Shown one piece after another: positions 45,207 through 53,330 of a stretch of 61,043 nucleotides of DNA; positions within the stretch are counted from its first letter, which is position 1, and each line of letters begins with the position of its first letter. The notes beneath the pieces were generated by a model that was given only the letters and a program-made list of their open reading frames with translations, did no database searches and was not told where the DNA came from. Made by a program: the position numbers and the translations under genes. Location of the stretch: positions 1 through 61,043 of the IMG/VR virus record IMGVR_UViG_3300025687_007811. The stretch is one strand, 5' to 3'. This DNA is from a virus.

Positions 45207-45832
45207 TGGCATTACTTCCTACTGGTATTGTGGTTGGTACTAACGGAGTTTATAACTCAAGTCCAACTGAAGAAATTGGCGGCGTTTTAGTTGGTATTAC
45301 AAGTGCAACAACCGTAACTGCGGGCAATGTAATTACTCAAACTTTTCCTGTTAGCCAAAACGCAATTGATGATGGTAGAAACCGCAGGTCTGTTCCTGTT
45401 GAAGCAAGCGGTGCCGCACATGCGTTTAGCACCCAAAAAGCCTATTCCGCTGGAACATTCGCTTACGCACAGTCAGATTACATGGTTAGAACTGTAGCTA
45501 CAACTGTTAACGGTGTTGTTAACACAACTCTACTATTCGGAAACGAAGAGCACAGAGTTCATAGAAACATCGCTAACTCCCAAAAGGGTGCTTTGCTATC
45601 TACAGCATATCGTGCCGGTTACTGGCAAGCTCTTGGTGTTTCTGGTCAAAGAACTAACTGGACTACAAGTCCTACGACTGGTAACGTAACTTACAGATCA
45701 ACCACGAACAACGCTGTTACCGCATCTGATGAAGCGATTTACAAAACATACAAGTCTATTCCGGGTGAATTAACTTACATGTACGGTGCTATCGACGCAA
45801 ATCAGGATGATTACGCTGCTAGAACTCTATAA
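45206..45832 (+). CDS. Probable virion structural protein
   Basis: 208 residues rich in Thr, Ala, Val, Gly and Ser, strongly beta-type (VGITSATTVTAGNVITQTFP, TAYRAGYWQALGVSGQRTNW). Own promoter and terminator on either side suggest high expression. Start codon preceded by GGAG. No exact family; structural protein inferred from composition. Confidence 0.6.
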   Translation: MALLPTGIVVGTNGVYNSSPTEEIGGVLVGITSATTVTAGNVITQTFPVSQNAIDDGRNRRSVPVEASGAAHAFSTQKAYSAGTFAYAQSDYMVRTVATTVNGVVNTTLLFGNEEHRVHRNIANSQKGALLSTAYRAGYWQALGVSGQRTNWTTSPTTGNVTYRSTTNNAVTASDEAIYKTYKSIPGELTYMYGAIDANQDDYAARTL

Positions 45833-45861
45833 TAATCGCTTTTAAAAAACAAGAAGTTTCA

Positions 45862-45898
45862 AGGGGGTATAAGTTTCAAACTTTGCCCCCTATTTTTT
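45862..45898 (+). terminator. Rho-independent terminator
   Basis: GGGGG...AAGTTT-C-AAACTT...CCCCC followed by a T run; strong stem with an A/T-rich upper part. Confidence 0.82.
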
Positions 45899-45913
45899 AC
45901 TATAAGGTATATT

Positions 45914-46540
45914 ATGAAAATAGCATACGAAGATGCAATTAAGCTAATAGAGCATGGCGACGTTCTTCTTTTTCAGGGTAGCGGGACCATCTCATGGCTT
46001 ATCAAGACATATAACTATGGCGAATACAGCCACGCCGCAATAATAGATAATTCCGATTCAATACCAATGTGCTGTGAAATGAAGGAGTTTAAGGGAGGTA
46101 GGTGTGTTTCTCTTAAAAGTCAGGTTGACAAAGTGGGCACCGAAATTAAAAAAATTGACGTTTTCCGCCCGCTTTACAAAATTTCATACGAGGCTGTTGA
46201 ATATAATAACGGAGAGTACGAAACCGTCAAAAAAACCAAAACAATGACAAACGGTGTTAAAAACAATATCGTAAGAAGAATGCTGGAAATAACAGGCTCA
46301 GACTATGGATGGAAAAGCATTTGGAAAATCGCAAAACATTATTTGCCATTTTTAAGACTCGTAAAGCCAAAGACAAAGGATGTTACTGAAAGCGAGTTGC
46401 ATATTTGTAGTTCAGCAGTTTCATTTTGTCTACGAACTGAATTTGAAGATCCGGTTCCATACCTTCCAGACTATATGGTCACTCCTTCAGATCTATCTAG
46501 GAGTCCTCTTTTAAAATATATGTTTACGATAGAGAAATAA
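45914..46540 (+). CDS. Permuted papain-fold (YiiX/NlpC-P60-like) hydrolase
   Basis: 208 residues. GDVLLFQGSGTISWLIKTYN and GEYSHAAIID (catalytic His) with a C-terminal HICSSAVSFCLRTEFED (catalytic Cys) show the circularly permuted NlpC/P60 order seen in YiiX-like proteins. These are peptidases, amidases or acyltransferases acting on peptidoglycan peptides or lipids. Placed next to a trypsin-like protease, it may act in virion entry or release. Confidence 0.78.
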   Translation: MKIAYEDAIKLIEHGDVLLFQGSGTISWLIKTYNYGEYSHAAIIDNSDSIPMCCEMKEFKGGRCVSLKSQVDKVGTEIKKIDVFRPLYKISYEAVEYNNGEYETVKKTKTMTNGVKNNIVRRMLEITGSDYGWKSIWKIAKHYLPFLRLVKPKTKDVTESELHICSSAVSFCLRTEFEDPVPYLPDYMVTPSDLSRSPLLKYMFTIEK

Positions 46541-46541
46541 C

Positions 46542-48509
46542 ATGAATAAACTATTGTTGATAATCTCATTAATTTTTATTCCGTCAATTGCTGATGCACA
46601 GCTTTTATCTTTGGACGATATTTCGCGTGCTACGTGCAAAATTACTGTAATAAAAAACAATGTCATGGGAAGAACCTATTCTTATGGCACCGGAATAGTT
46701 GTTTCCGAAGATGAAGACGAGTATTACATAGTTACTAACGGTCATGTTGCCGGATCTGGTTCATCATCAGTTCTTGTTGAGTTTTTCTACAACGGACATA
46801 AAAGCGGTGCCGCTCAAGCACGGACCCAATGGGTTAGATTCCAAAGCGGAACAACCATAGATATGGCATTTCTTGCCGTTAAAAAAAGTGTCTTTGGTAA
46901 GATACCCCCAATCATAGTTCCTATTGCGGACAAAAATGTCCAATTAAAGCCCGGCGACTATGTATATGGTGCCGGTTGTCCAAACGGTTATTGGAATCAG
47001 TCTTGGGAAGGTCGCGTTACTAACGTTTCAGAAAATATCACGTATGTAAATATGCCTCCAGTCGAAGGCCAATCTGGATCTGCATTATTAGCCAATGTAA
47101 CAAATGCTGATGGGAGCGTAAACACTAAAGTTGTTGGCTTAGTTACTTGGAGAATTGGTAATTCGCCAAATATCTACGGCGGTGCTATTTCATTAAAAAG
47201 AATGAATCAGTTAATGGCCGGAACCGCTACGCCAGACAGGATATCTACCTCCTTTTCATATTTATTGCCAACTGGTTATAACCAAAATAAACAGTGTGAA
47301 GTTTGCTCTCTTCCGTTTTCAGAACATATGGTTATACCAGATAGAAACGGAGGTCTCGTTAGAGATAAGAATGGAAACATACAAATAATGTGTCCAAACA
47401 GCAAATCCACTATTGGCATTGGAATAAAAACAAAAGTTTTAGCTGGAGAGTGTAGCACGTGTCCTCCGGGCGGATGTCCTCTATTACCTTGGAATAATTC
47501 ACCAAATGTACCGCATCCTTCCCCTGTGCAGCCAGCACCTATATCTCCAAATGGAATCTGGAATATCCCAGACGGTGATTTAAAAGATCCAAATATAGGA
47601 TGGCAATCTAGTGATGAAAAGAAAAAGCTTGATGAAAAGCTGGAACTTCTAACACTGGAAAATGAAGAACTTAAAAAAACAATAGATTCTATTTCTAATC
47701 AGTTAAATTTGACTGAAGGCGAAAAATCTCAATTAATGATAGACTATAAAAACTCTAAAAATTTAATAGAAGACCTACAGACCAACTTAGAATCGCTTAC
47801 CGGAGAAAAGTCTTCACTGTTACAAGAAATATCATTACTATCAAGTAGTATTCAAAGTACAGAAACTCAAATAAAATCAAAGACGGAAAAATACGAGTCT
47901 TTGTTAAACGACTTTCTACACGTCACTAACAAAAAGGAGGAATTGGAGCAAGAAAATGAAAAATTAGCAGAAGACGACATGATTAAGAACGTAAGCTTTA
48001 CGGCGGCTGGAATAGCCGGTACTGCTGGAATGTGGCTGTTGAAAAGTTACGTAATCCCATCTATCGTTGGCGGGTTTTCCAGAAGAAGAAAAAATTCAGA
48101 AAAACAAAATCCAAACAATGACCAAAGAGAGTATAATAATGTTGAGTCGGGTTCTGTTCCAGAAAGTATTTCATCAAACCTAAACATGTCTGGAGATACT
48201 GGAATTTCTGATAAAACCATGATGCCGAAACACGAATTACCTCCGGGTCAATACGCTAATGAAATTAGTCAATTGCAAAACTGGAACACTTATGCCGCAT
48301 ATCAACAGCAAGTATCACCAATGATCAGAGGTTTAAGCCCCGGTGCTCCATACGGAACGCCATTTGCAAGGGGAAACCCAACAAGTGATCAGATAATGAC
48401 GGCACTAAGTGAAATATCAAATGAATACGCAGCAGACTACACAATGACTCCGGGTCACGTTACAACCCTACTAAGACAAAGACTAAAATCAAAATACGGA
48501 TACGAATAA
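46542..48509 (+). CDS. Secreted trypsin-like serine protease with membrane anchor
   Basis: 655 residues. Signal peptide (1-19, LLLIISLIFIPSIADA). Protease domain about 25-230: YIVTNGHVAG (His), TIDMAFLAVK (Asp), EGQSGSALLA (Ser). A short Cys-rich segment (CEVCSLPF...CSTCPPGGCP) and a proline-rich linker follow, then a long coiled coil (about 365-475) and one transmembrane helix (about 487-510). Possibly a prohead or host-envelope protease; exported and membrane-bound by its sequence. A structural-maturation role is inference. Confidence 0.82.
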   Translation: MNKLLLIISLIFIPSIADAQLLSLDDISRATCKITVIKNNVMGRTYSYGTGIVVSEDEDEYYIVTNGHVAGSGSSSVLVEFFYNGHKSGAAQARTQWVRFQSGTTIDMAFLAVKKSVFGKIPPIIVPIADKNVQLKPGDYVYGAGCPNGYWNQSWEGRVTNVSENITYVNMPPVEGQSGSALLANVTNADGSVNTKVVGLVTWRIGNSPNIYGGAISLKRMNQLMAGTATPDRISTSFSYLLPTGYNQNKQCEVCSLPFSEHMVIPDRNGGLVRDKNGNIQIMCPNSKSTIGIGIKTKVLAGECSTCPPGGCPLLPWNNSPNVPHPSPVQPAPISPNGIWNIPDGDLKDPNIGWQSSDEKKKLDEKLELLTLENEELKKTIDSISNQLNLTEGEKSQLMIDYKNSKNLIEDLQTNLESLTGEKSSLLQEISLLSSSIQSTETQIKSKTEKYESLLNDFLHVTNKKEELEQENEKLAEDDMIKNVSFTAAGIAGTAGMWLLKSYVIPSIVGGFSRRRKNSEKQNPNNDQREYNNVESGSVPESISSNLNMSGDTGISDKTMMPKHELPPGQYANEISQLQNWNTYAAYQQQVSPMIRGLSPGAPYGTPFARGNPTSDQIMTALSEISNEYAADYTMTPGHVTTLLRQRLKSKYGYE

Positions 48510-48530
48510 TCCAAAAACAGGAGAATTAAA

Positions 48531-49319
48531 ATGCCAGACGTAAATTTTGTTGTACCTACCCATGACGCAATTTTACCCTTTATGTTCAAGGGAATTAAGT
48601 GGGCAGTTCCAAATGTTGGTGACAATCAAGAAACTCATAACCTAGCTATTGCTAGATTGTTTGAAAAGGTGGGAGAGCACCTTCAGGCTCTATCAAATCT
48701 AAGAGATTGCTTTATGCCGGGGCCACCATCAATTACGGCCATTAAAGCACATCACAATATGTTTGTTAGGTTGAATAACCTAATCGACACAAACGTTAAG
48801 ACCTCTCAGGAAGAGCACCTAGTCGCTTCTCATGTTAATCATGAGCGACGTAAGTTCAAGATCTATCCAGTTCGTTACTATGATGTTAAGAACGACTATC
48901 TAAGACGCTGGATTGAGCTATGTTTGCAGGGTCTAAGTAACATGGCACAGCTAACTGATAATGGCTGGCAGAATGATTACAATCCCGCAACCGCAGTAGA
49001 AATGAAGAAGTTGTTCCGTGAAGCCTACAGGCTTATGGTAACTGAGTTGTTCAATGTTGATATTCAGACAGCAAAGGGTATCTTCAATGACGTTACTCCG
49101 TTCTACCTAACACCAGATCAAGTAACGGCTTATGACAACTCCCATATCCCAACAATTGAGTGGATGAAGCATCCCAACCTTGGACTAGTGCTAACTGAAG
49201 ACGAAATGCGTTCTATTAGCACTCCAAACGTACAGGTTGCACCCGGAGTAGCTGAGAATGATCCAAACACTCCACAAAGAGATATTTCAGCGGCTAATGA
49301 AGGCGTAATTGTTCCTTAA
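48531..49319 (+). CDS. Hypothetical, possibly structural protein
   Basis: 262 residues, AGGAG upstream. VGDNQETHNLAIARLFEKVG and WIELCLQGLSNMAQLTDNGW are helical; the C-terminus is proline- and acid-rich. Followed by a terminator. Position among probable virion genes suggests a structural or assembly role, not proven. Confidence 0.6.
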   Translation: MPDVNFVVPTHDAILPFMFKGIKWAVPNVGDNQETHNLAIARLFEKVGEHLQALSNLRDCFMPGPPSITAIKAHHNMFVRLNNLIDTNVKTSQEEHLVASHVNHERRKFKIYPVRYYDVKNDYLRRWIELCLQGLSNMAQLTDNGWQNDYNPATAVEMKKLFREAYRLMVTELFNVDIQTAKGIFNDVTPFYLTPDQVTAYDNSHIPTIEWMKHPNLGLVLTEDEMRSISTPNVQVAPGVAENDPNTPQRDISAANEGVIVP

Positions 49320-49338
49320 TGGTTGTTAATAACTAAAA

Positions 49339-49373
49339 GGGGCGGCTACTTGCGTAGTCGTCCCTATTTTTTT
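49339..49373 (+). terminator. Rho-independent terminator
   Basis: GGG-CGGCTAC-TTGC-GTAGTCG-TCCC stem followed by TATTTTTTT. Confidence 0.88.
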
Positions 49374-49385
49374 CGGGGATTGTAA

Positions 49386-49895
49386 ATGACAAAGACTATT
49401 AATGCTACTGCTGTTGGAAAAATAAACTATTCTTATACTGACTCAACCAGTACAAGATCTGTTGTTGATTCCAATTCAGCCGATAATAAAGCAACCTTTA
49501 CGTATGGAACTGGAAATTTACAAGTAAACATGGTTGCTAGGGCTACTGGAATTTTAAGTTCTGGAGGCACAACAACTATTGATGTTACAGCACTTTCAGT
49601 TAATCCTCTTGGAGTTGATTACAACGTTGATTTTTCTGGTATAAAATCCATAGTTATTTCAAACGACTCAACAGTTGAGGGTTATAATTTTACCGTTGCT
49701 GCAACCGGGTCAAATGGCCTAACAGATATGTTTAATGGCGGCTCTGGCAATCTATCATTGAAGCCATACGGATCTTACATATACACAGATCCGTTTGCCG
49801 GAATAACGGTTTCGCCAACCAACAAAGATATTCAACTAATTGACGGCGGAAGTGGCGTTCAGTACAGCGTCACAGTTCTTGGAATCGTGTCCTAA
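49386..49895 (+). CDS. Beta-rich probable virion protein
   Basis: 169 residues, Thr/Ser/Gly/Asn-rich with repeating strands (INATAVGKINYSYTDSTSTR, ATGILSSGGTTTIDVTALSV); likely an Ig-like or jelly-roll decoration protein. GGGG upstream at 49376-49379, close to a ribosome site. Cut off from neighbours by terminators. Family not recognised. Confidence 0.55.
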   Translation: MTKTINATAVGKINYSYTDSTSTRSVVDSNSADNKATFTYGTGNLQVNMVARATGILSSGGTTTIDVTALSVNPLGVDYNVDFSGIKSIVISNDSTVEGYNFTVAATGSNGLTDMFNGGSGNLSLKPYGSYIYTDPFAGITVSPTNKDIQLIDGGSGVQYSVTVLGIVS

Positions 49896-49911
49896 TTCAA
49901 AAAAAACACAC

Positions 49912-49939
49912 TTGACTTTCGAAAATCCTGAGCTATAAT
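49912..49939 (+). promoter_or_regulatory. Sigma70-type promoter inside a terminator hairpin
   Basis: TTGACT at 49912-49917 and TATAAT at 49934-49939, 16-base spacer. The -10 lies in the loop of the stem-loop at 49924-49962. Drives the ribonucleotide reductase gene. Confidence 0.72.
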
Positions 49940-49962
49940 TCTAAATAGCCTCGGGATTTTTT
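49924..49962 (+). terminator. Terminator overlapping the nrdJ promoter
   Basis: AATCCTGAG pairs with CTCGGGATT around a loop that itself can pair (CTAT / ATAG), followed by six T residues. It would stop read-through from the structural genes. Confidence 0.7.
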
Positions 49963-49984
49963 ATTGGAGATTGGAGATAAATAT

Positions 49985-52177
49985 ATGTCAACAAAGGGTT
50001 TAGAAAACTACACATTTACGGCTAAATATGCAAGATACTCACAAGACAAGAAAAGAAGAGAAACATGGAGAGAGTCATGCGATAGAGTCATGAACATGCA
50101 TCTTGAGTTTTACAAAGATTACGGAATAGATGATGACATTAGGTGGGCATTTGATCGTGTTAAAAAGAAGTTAGTATTAGGCTCTCAGCGTGCTTTACAG
50201 TACGGCGGTGATCCTATTTTACGTAAGCACGAGAGAATTTATAATTGTAGTTATTTGCATATCGATAAATACGAATCATTTTCACAAACAATGTTTCTAT
50301 TGCTGTGTGGCTGCGGTGTAGGATTTAGCGTACAAAAACATCATATCGAAAAACTTCCCAATTTAATCACATCAAAAGACGGTCAAGTAAAATTTGTAAT
50401 CGACGACTCTATTGAGGGCTGGGCCGATGCAATTGGTGTGTTGGTAGCCAGCTATCTAGATATTCCATCTGGACAGAAGTGGTCTGAATATTCTGGAAAG
50501 CATGTCCAGTTCGACTATACCAAAATTAGAGACAAGGGTGAACCATTATCTCATGGGTGCGGTAAAGCACCCGGTCCAGAACCTCTCAAAAAAGCTATTG
50601 CAAGCATTAGGTCGTTACTAGATAGAGCACTTGAGCAATCAGAATTTGCTTCCAAGAAGCTCAGACCTATCGTCGCTTATGATATCATTATGCATTCAGC
50701 CGATGCCGTAATTTCTGGTGGTCACAGAAGAAGTGCAACAATTGCAATCTTCTCTCCAGACGATGAAGAAATGATGAATGCAAAAACTGGTAATTGGTTT
50801 TCTGAGAATCCGCAACGTGGAAGGTCTAATAACTCGGCCTTGCTGGTTAGATCAGAAACATCTAAAGAGGCATTCTCAAAACTACTTCAACGAACTAAAG
50901 AATTCGGTGAGCCGGGCTTCATATGGGCTGATCATAGAGATGTTGGTTTCAATCCTTGCTGTGAAATTTCGTTCATGCCACATGATGAAATCACCGGAGA
51001 GACTGGTGTGGGCTTCTGTAATCTATGTGAAATTAATGGCAAAAAGATTACTAACGAAGAAATCTTCGAAGAAGCTTGTCGAGCAGCAGCAATTATTGGA
51101 ACATTGCAGGCTGGATACACCAATTTTCCATATCTTGGTGAAGCCAGTCAAAACATTGCCAAAAAGGAAGCATTGCTGGGATGTTCTATTACTGGCATGA
51201 TGGAAAACCCCGAAATCTTATTTGATCCAAAGCTTCAAAAACGTATGGCAAAACTAATCAAAACAGTGAATGCCGAAATTGCAGAAAAGATAAATATTAA
51301 TCCAACGGCTAGAGCGACTGCAATCAAACCCGCTGGTACGACAAGCTGCATTCTTGGCACATCTAGTGGCGTTCACCCACATCACGCTAAACGCTATATT
51401 CGTCGCGTACAAGCCAACAAGATGGAGAACGTGTATCAATTCTTCAAGAGGCACAACCCTCACGCATGTGAGGCTTCTGTGTGGTCCACAAACAACACGG
51501 ACGATGTTATATCATTCTGTGTTGAAGTTCCGGCAGGATCAAAAACTAAAAACCAAATAAATGCAACTGAATTGTTGGAATTAGTGAAATTGACCCAGCA
51601 AAACTGGGTAGAATATGGAACCAACGCAGAGCGATCCATTCATCCGTCTCTAAGACATAATGTATCTAATACAATTAATGTCAAGCAAGACGAGTGGGAA
51701 GATGTAGAAAACTTTATCTACAAAAACAGAAACTACTTTGCCGGTATTTCGCTTCTATCTGTAACAGGAGATAAAGATTATCCACAGGCTCCATTTAGTG
51801 CGATTTATCTTCCTCATGAAATGGTTTCATACTATGGTGATTGTGCTATGTTTGTTAGCGGTTTAATCGAAGAGGCTATGAAATTATTCGAAGACAACCT
51901 GTGGGCTGCTTGCGATGCGTTATTAGGAATGAATTTCGTTAAGGGTTCAGCTAAGCATGAATGGATTGATAGATGTAAAAGGTTTGCAAAGAAATATAAC
52001 GGTGGAGACGTTAAGAAACTCACCTACTGCATGAAAGATGTCTACAACTACAAACTTTGGTTAGATCTACAGCGTGATTGGCAAGATGTTGATTATACTG
52101 AGCTATTTGAAGAAGAAGATAATACCAAGATACAGGAGACAATCTCTTGTTCTGGTGGTGCTTGCGAAATTATTTAA
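49985..52177 (+). CDS. nrdJ: Adenosylcobalamin-dependent ribonucleoside-triphosphate reductase (class II, monomeric)
   Basis: 730 residues from ATG 49985 (GGAG upstream). NCSYLHI (first active-site Cys), LLCGCGVGFSVQ, FNPCCEISFMP (thiyl Cys and catalytic Glu), TTSCILGTSSGVHPHH, and the C-terminal CSGGACEII thiol pair are present. Reduces NTPs to dNTPs with B12, independent of oxygen. Own promoter. Fits with the dCMP deaminase and dUTPase in the same genome. Confidence 0.93.
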   Translation: MSTKGLENYTFTAKYARYSQDKKRRETWRESCDRVMNMHLEFYKDYGIDDDIRWAFDRVKKKLVLGSQRALQYGGDPILRKHERIYNCSYLHIDKYESFSQTMFLLLCGCGVGFSVQKHHIEKLPNLITSKDGQVKFVIDDSIEGWADAIGVLVASYLDIPSGQKWSEYSGKHVQFDYTKIRDKGEPLSHGCGKAPGPEPLKKAIASIRSLLDRALEQSEFASKKLRPIVAYDIIMHSADAVISGGHRRSATIAIFSPDDEEMMNAKTGNWFSENPQRGRSNNSALLVRSETSKEAFSKLLQRTKEFGEPGFIWADHRDVGFNPCCEISFMPHDEITGETGVGFCNLCEINGKKITNEEIFEEACRAAAIIGTLQAGYTNFPYLGEASQNIAKKEALLGCSITGMMENPEILFDPKLQKRMAKLIKTVNAEIAEKININPTARATAIKPAGTTSCILGTSSGVHPHHAKRYIRRVQANKMENVYQFFKRHNPHACEASVWSTNNTDDVISFCVEVPAGSKTKNQINATELLELVKLTQQNWVEYGTNAERSIHPSLRHNVSNTINVKQDEWEDVENFIYKNRNYFAGISLLSVTGDKDYPQAPFSAIYLPHEMVSYYGDCAMFVSGLIEEAMKLFEDNLWAACDALLGMNFVKGSAKHEWIDRCKRFAKKYNGGDVKKLTYCMKDVYNYKLWLDLQRDWQDVDYTELFEEEDNTKIQETISCSGGACEII

Positions 52178-52192
52178 TTCACATTCTCTCCC

Positions 52193-52223
52193 TTTTGGTG
52201 TATAATACTATGTGAAATAGTAT
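52193..52223 (+). promoter_or_regulatory. Homing-endonuclease promoter with start-site hairpin
   Basis: TTTTGGTGTATAATAC with TATAAT at 52201-52206, then the hairpin ATACTAT-GTGAA-ATAGTAT (52205-52223) and a GGGGGGAG ribosome site. Matches the other endonuclease promoters in sequence and layout. Confidence 0.65.
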
Positions 52224-52241
52224 CAACAAAGGGGGGAGTAT

Positions 52242-52796
52242 ATGAAACTTAAAAATCTAACTAATCAAAAATTTGGAAAATGGACTGTAATCAAAAGAGT
52301 TGAAGCCCATCGCAAACACACCATCTGGGAATGTCAATGTGAGTGCGGCACAGTAAAAAATGTCTACTCTACGCATCTTATACAAGGCAATAGTCGCGGC
52401 TGTTTGAACTGTATGGGTAAATCCAAACGTGGTAAAAATCATAAACAATGGACTGGCTGCGGAGACATTTGTGGAGACTACTGGAATTCAATTAAAAGAG
52501 GGGCAAGTGGTGATAAGGGACGTAGAAAATCAGTAGTTTTTGAGATTACAATTGAATTTGCATGGGACTTATTTTTAAAACAAAACAAAAAATGTGCAAT
52601 TAGCGGCATACCAATTAACATAGACTATAAACAACATAGTGGACAACACACGGCCTCGTTAGATAGAATTGATTCATCTATAGGGTATACTGAAGACAAT
52701 GTTCAGTGGGTACACAAAGATGTAAATATGATGAAACGAACTTACGATCAAGACTATTTTATTCAAATGTGTACAATTATAGCAAACAATAACTAG
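52242..52796 (+). CDS. HNH homing endonuclease
   Basis: 184 residues. An N-terminal FGKWTVIKRVEAHRKHTIWE domain with CQCECG...CLNC (zinc-ribbon-like, found in many phage HNH homing enzymes) precedes KKCAISGIPI and ASLDRIDSSIGYTEDNVQWV, the HNH-like core (D/R/N motif). Free-standing, A-rich, between nrdJ and dUTPase genes; a typical insertion next to nucleotide metabolism genes. Confidence 0.8.
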   Translation: MKLKNLTNQKFGKWTVIKRVEAHRKHTIWECQCECGTVKNVYSTHLIQGNSRGCLNCMGKSKRGKNHKQWTGCGDICGDYWNSIKRGASGDKGRRKSVVFEITIEFAWDLFLKQNKKCAISGIPINIDYKQHSGQHTASLDRIDSSIGYTEDNVQWVHKDVNMMKRTYDQDYFIQMCTIIANNN

Positions 52797-52805
52797 GAGA
52801 TTATT

Positions 52806-53327
52806 ATGACTGGGATAATGTACAACTATAGCAAAGATTTTTATAGTCCGATTTACGAATATAAATTACCAACAATAAAAGTAAAAATGCTTAATGAATT
52901 GGCGAAAATGCCAACAAAGGCAAATAGTTATGATGCCGGTTTTGACCTGTACTCAACAGAAGATGTTGTTATTCCACCGCTTGAAAGACGTGTTGTGAAA
53001 ACCGGAATCTCAATGGAGATCCTTGAAGGTTATGCCGGTTTTATTTGGCCCCGATCTGGACTTTCCGTTAAAAGCGGAATTGATGTTCTGGCCGGGGTTA
53101 TTGATAGCGGGTATCGTGGCGAGATAATGGTTTGCTTATACAACACCAGCAAATATGCTCTTTCTCTTTTTCCTGATATCACAGAATCAGAATCCGTACA
53201 TATTTCAGTTGGTGACAAAATTGCTCAAATCGTAATTCAACCAATAAGCACATACGACTTAGAACTTGCAGAAGAACTTAAAGACTCAGAGCGTGGTGAG
53301 AACGGGTTCGGAAGTTCAGGAAAGTAA
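52806..53327 (+). CDS. dut: dUTPase
   Basis: 173 residues. SYDAGFDLYSTED (motif 1), WPRSGLSVKSGIDVLAGVID (motifs 2 and 3), GYRGEIMVCLYNTS, GDKIAQIVIQP (motif 4) and the C-terminal ERGENGFGSSGK (motif 5) are complete, so an active trimeric dUTPase is expected. Converts dUTP to dUMP, keeping uracil out of DNA. AGGAG just upstream of the start. Confidence 0.95.
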   Translation: MTGIMYNYSKDFYSPIYEYKLPTIKVKMLNELAKMPTKANSYDAGFDLYSTEDVVIPPLERRVVKTGISMEILEGYAGFIWPRSGLSVKSGIDVLAGVIDSGYRGEIMVCLYNTSKYALSLFPDITESESVHISVGDKIAQIVIQPISTYDLELAEELKDSERGENGFGSSGK

Positions 53328-53330
53328 AAT

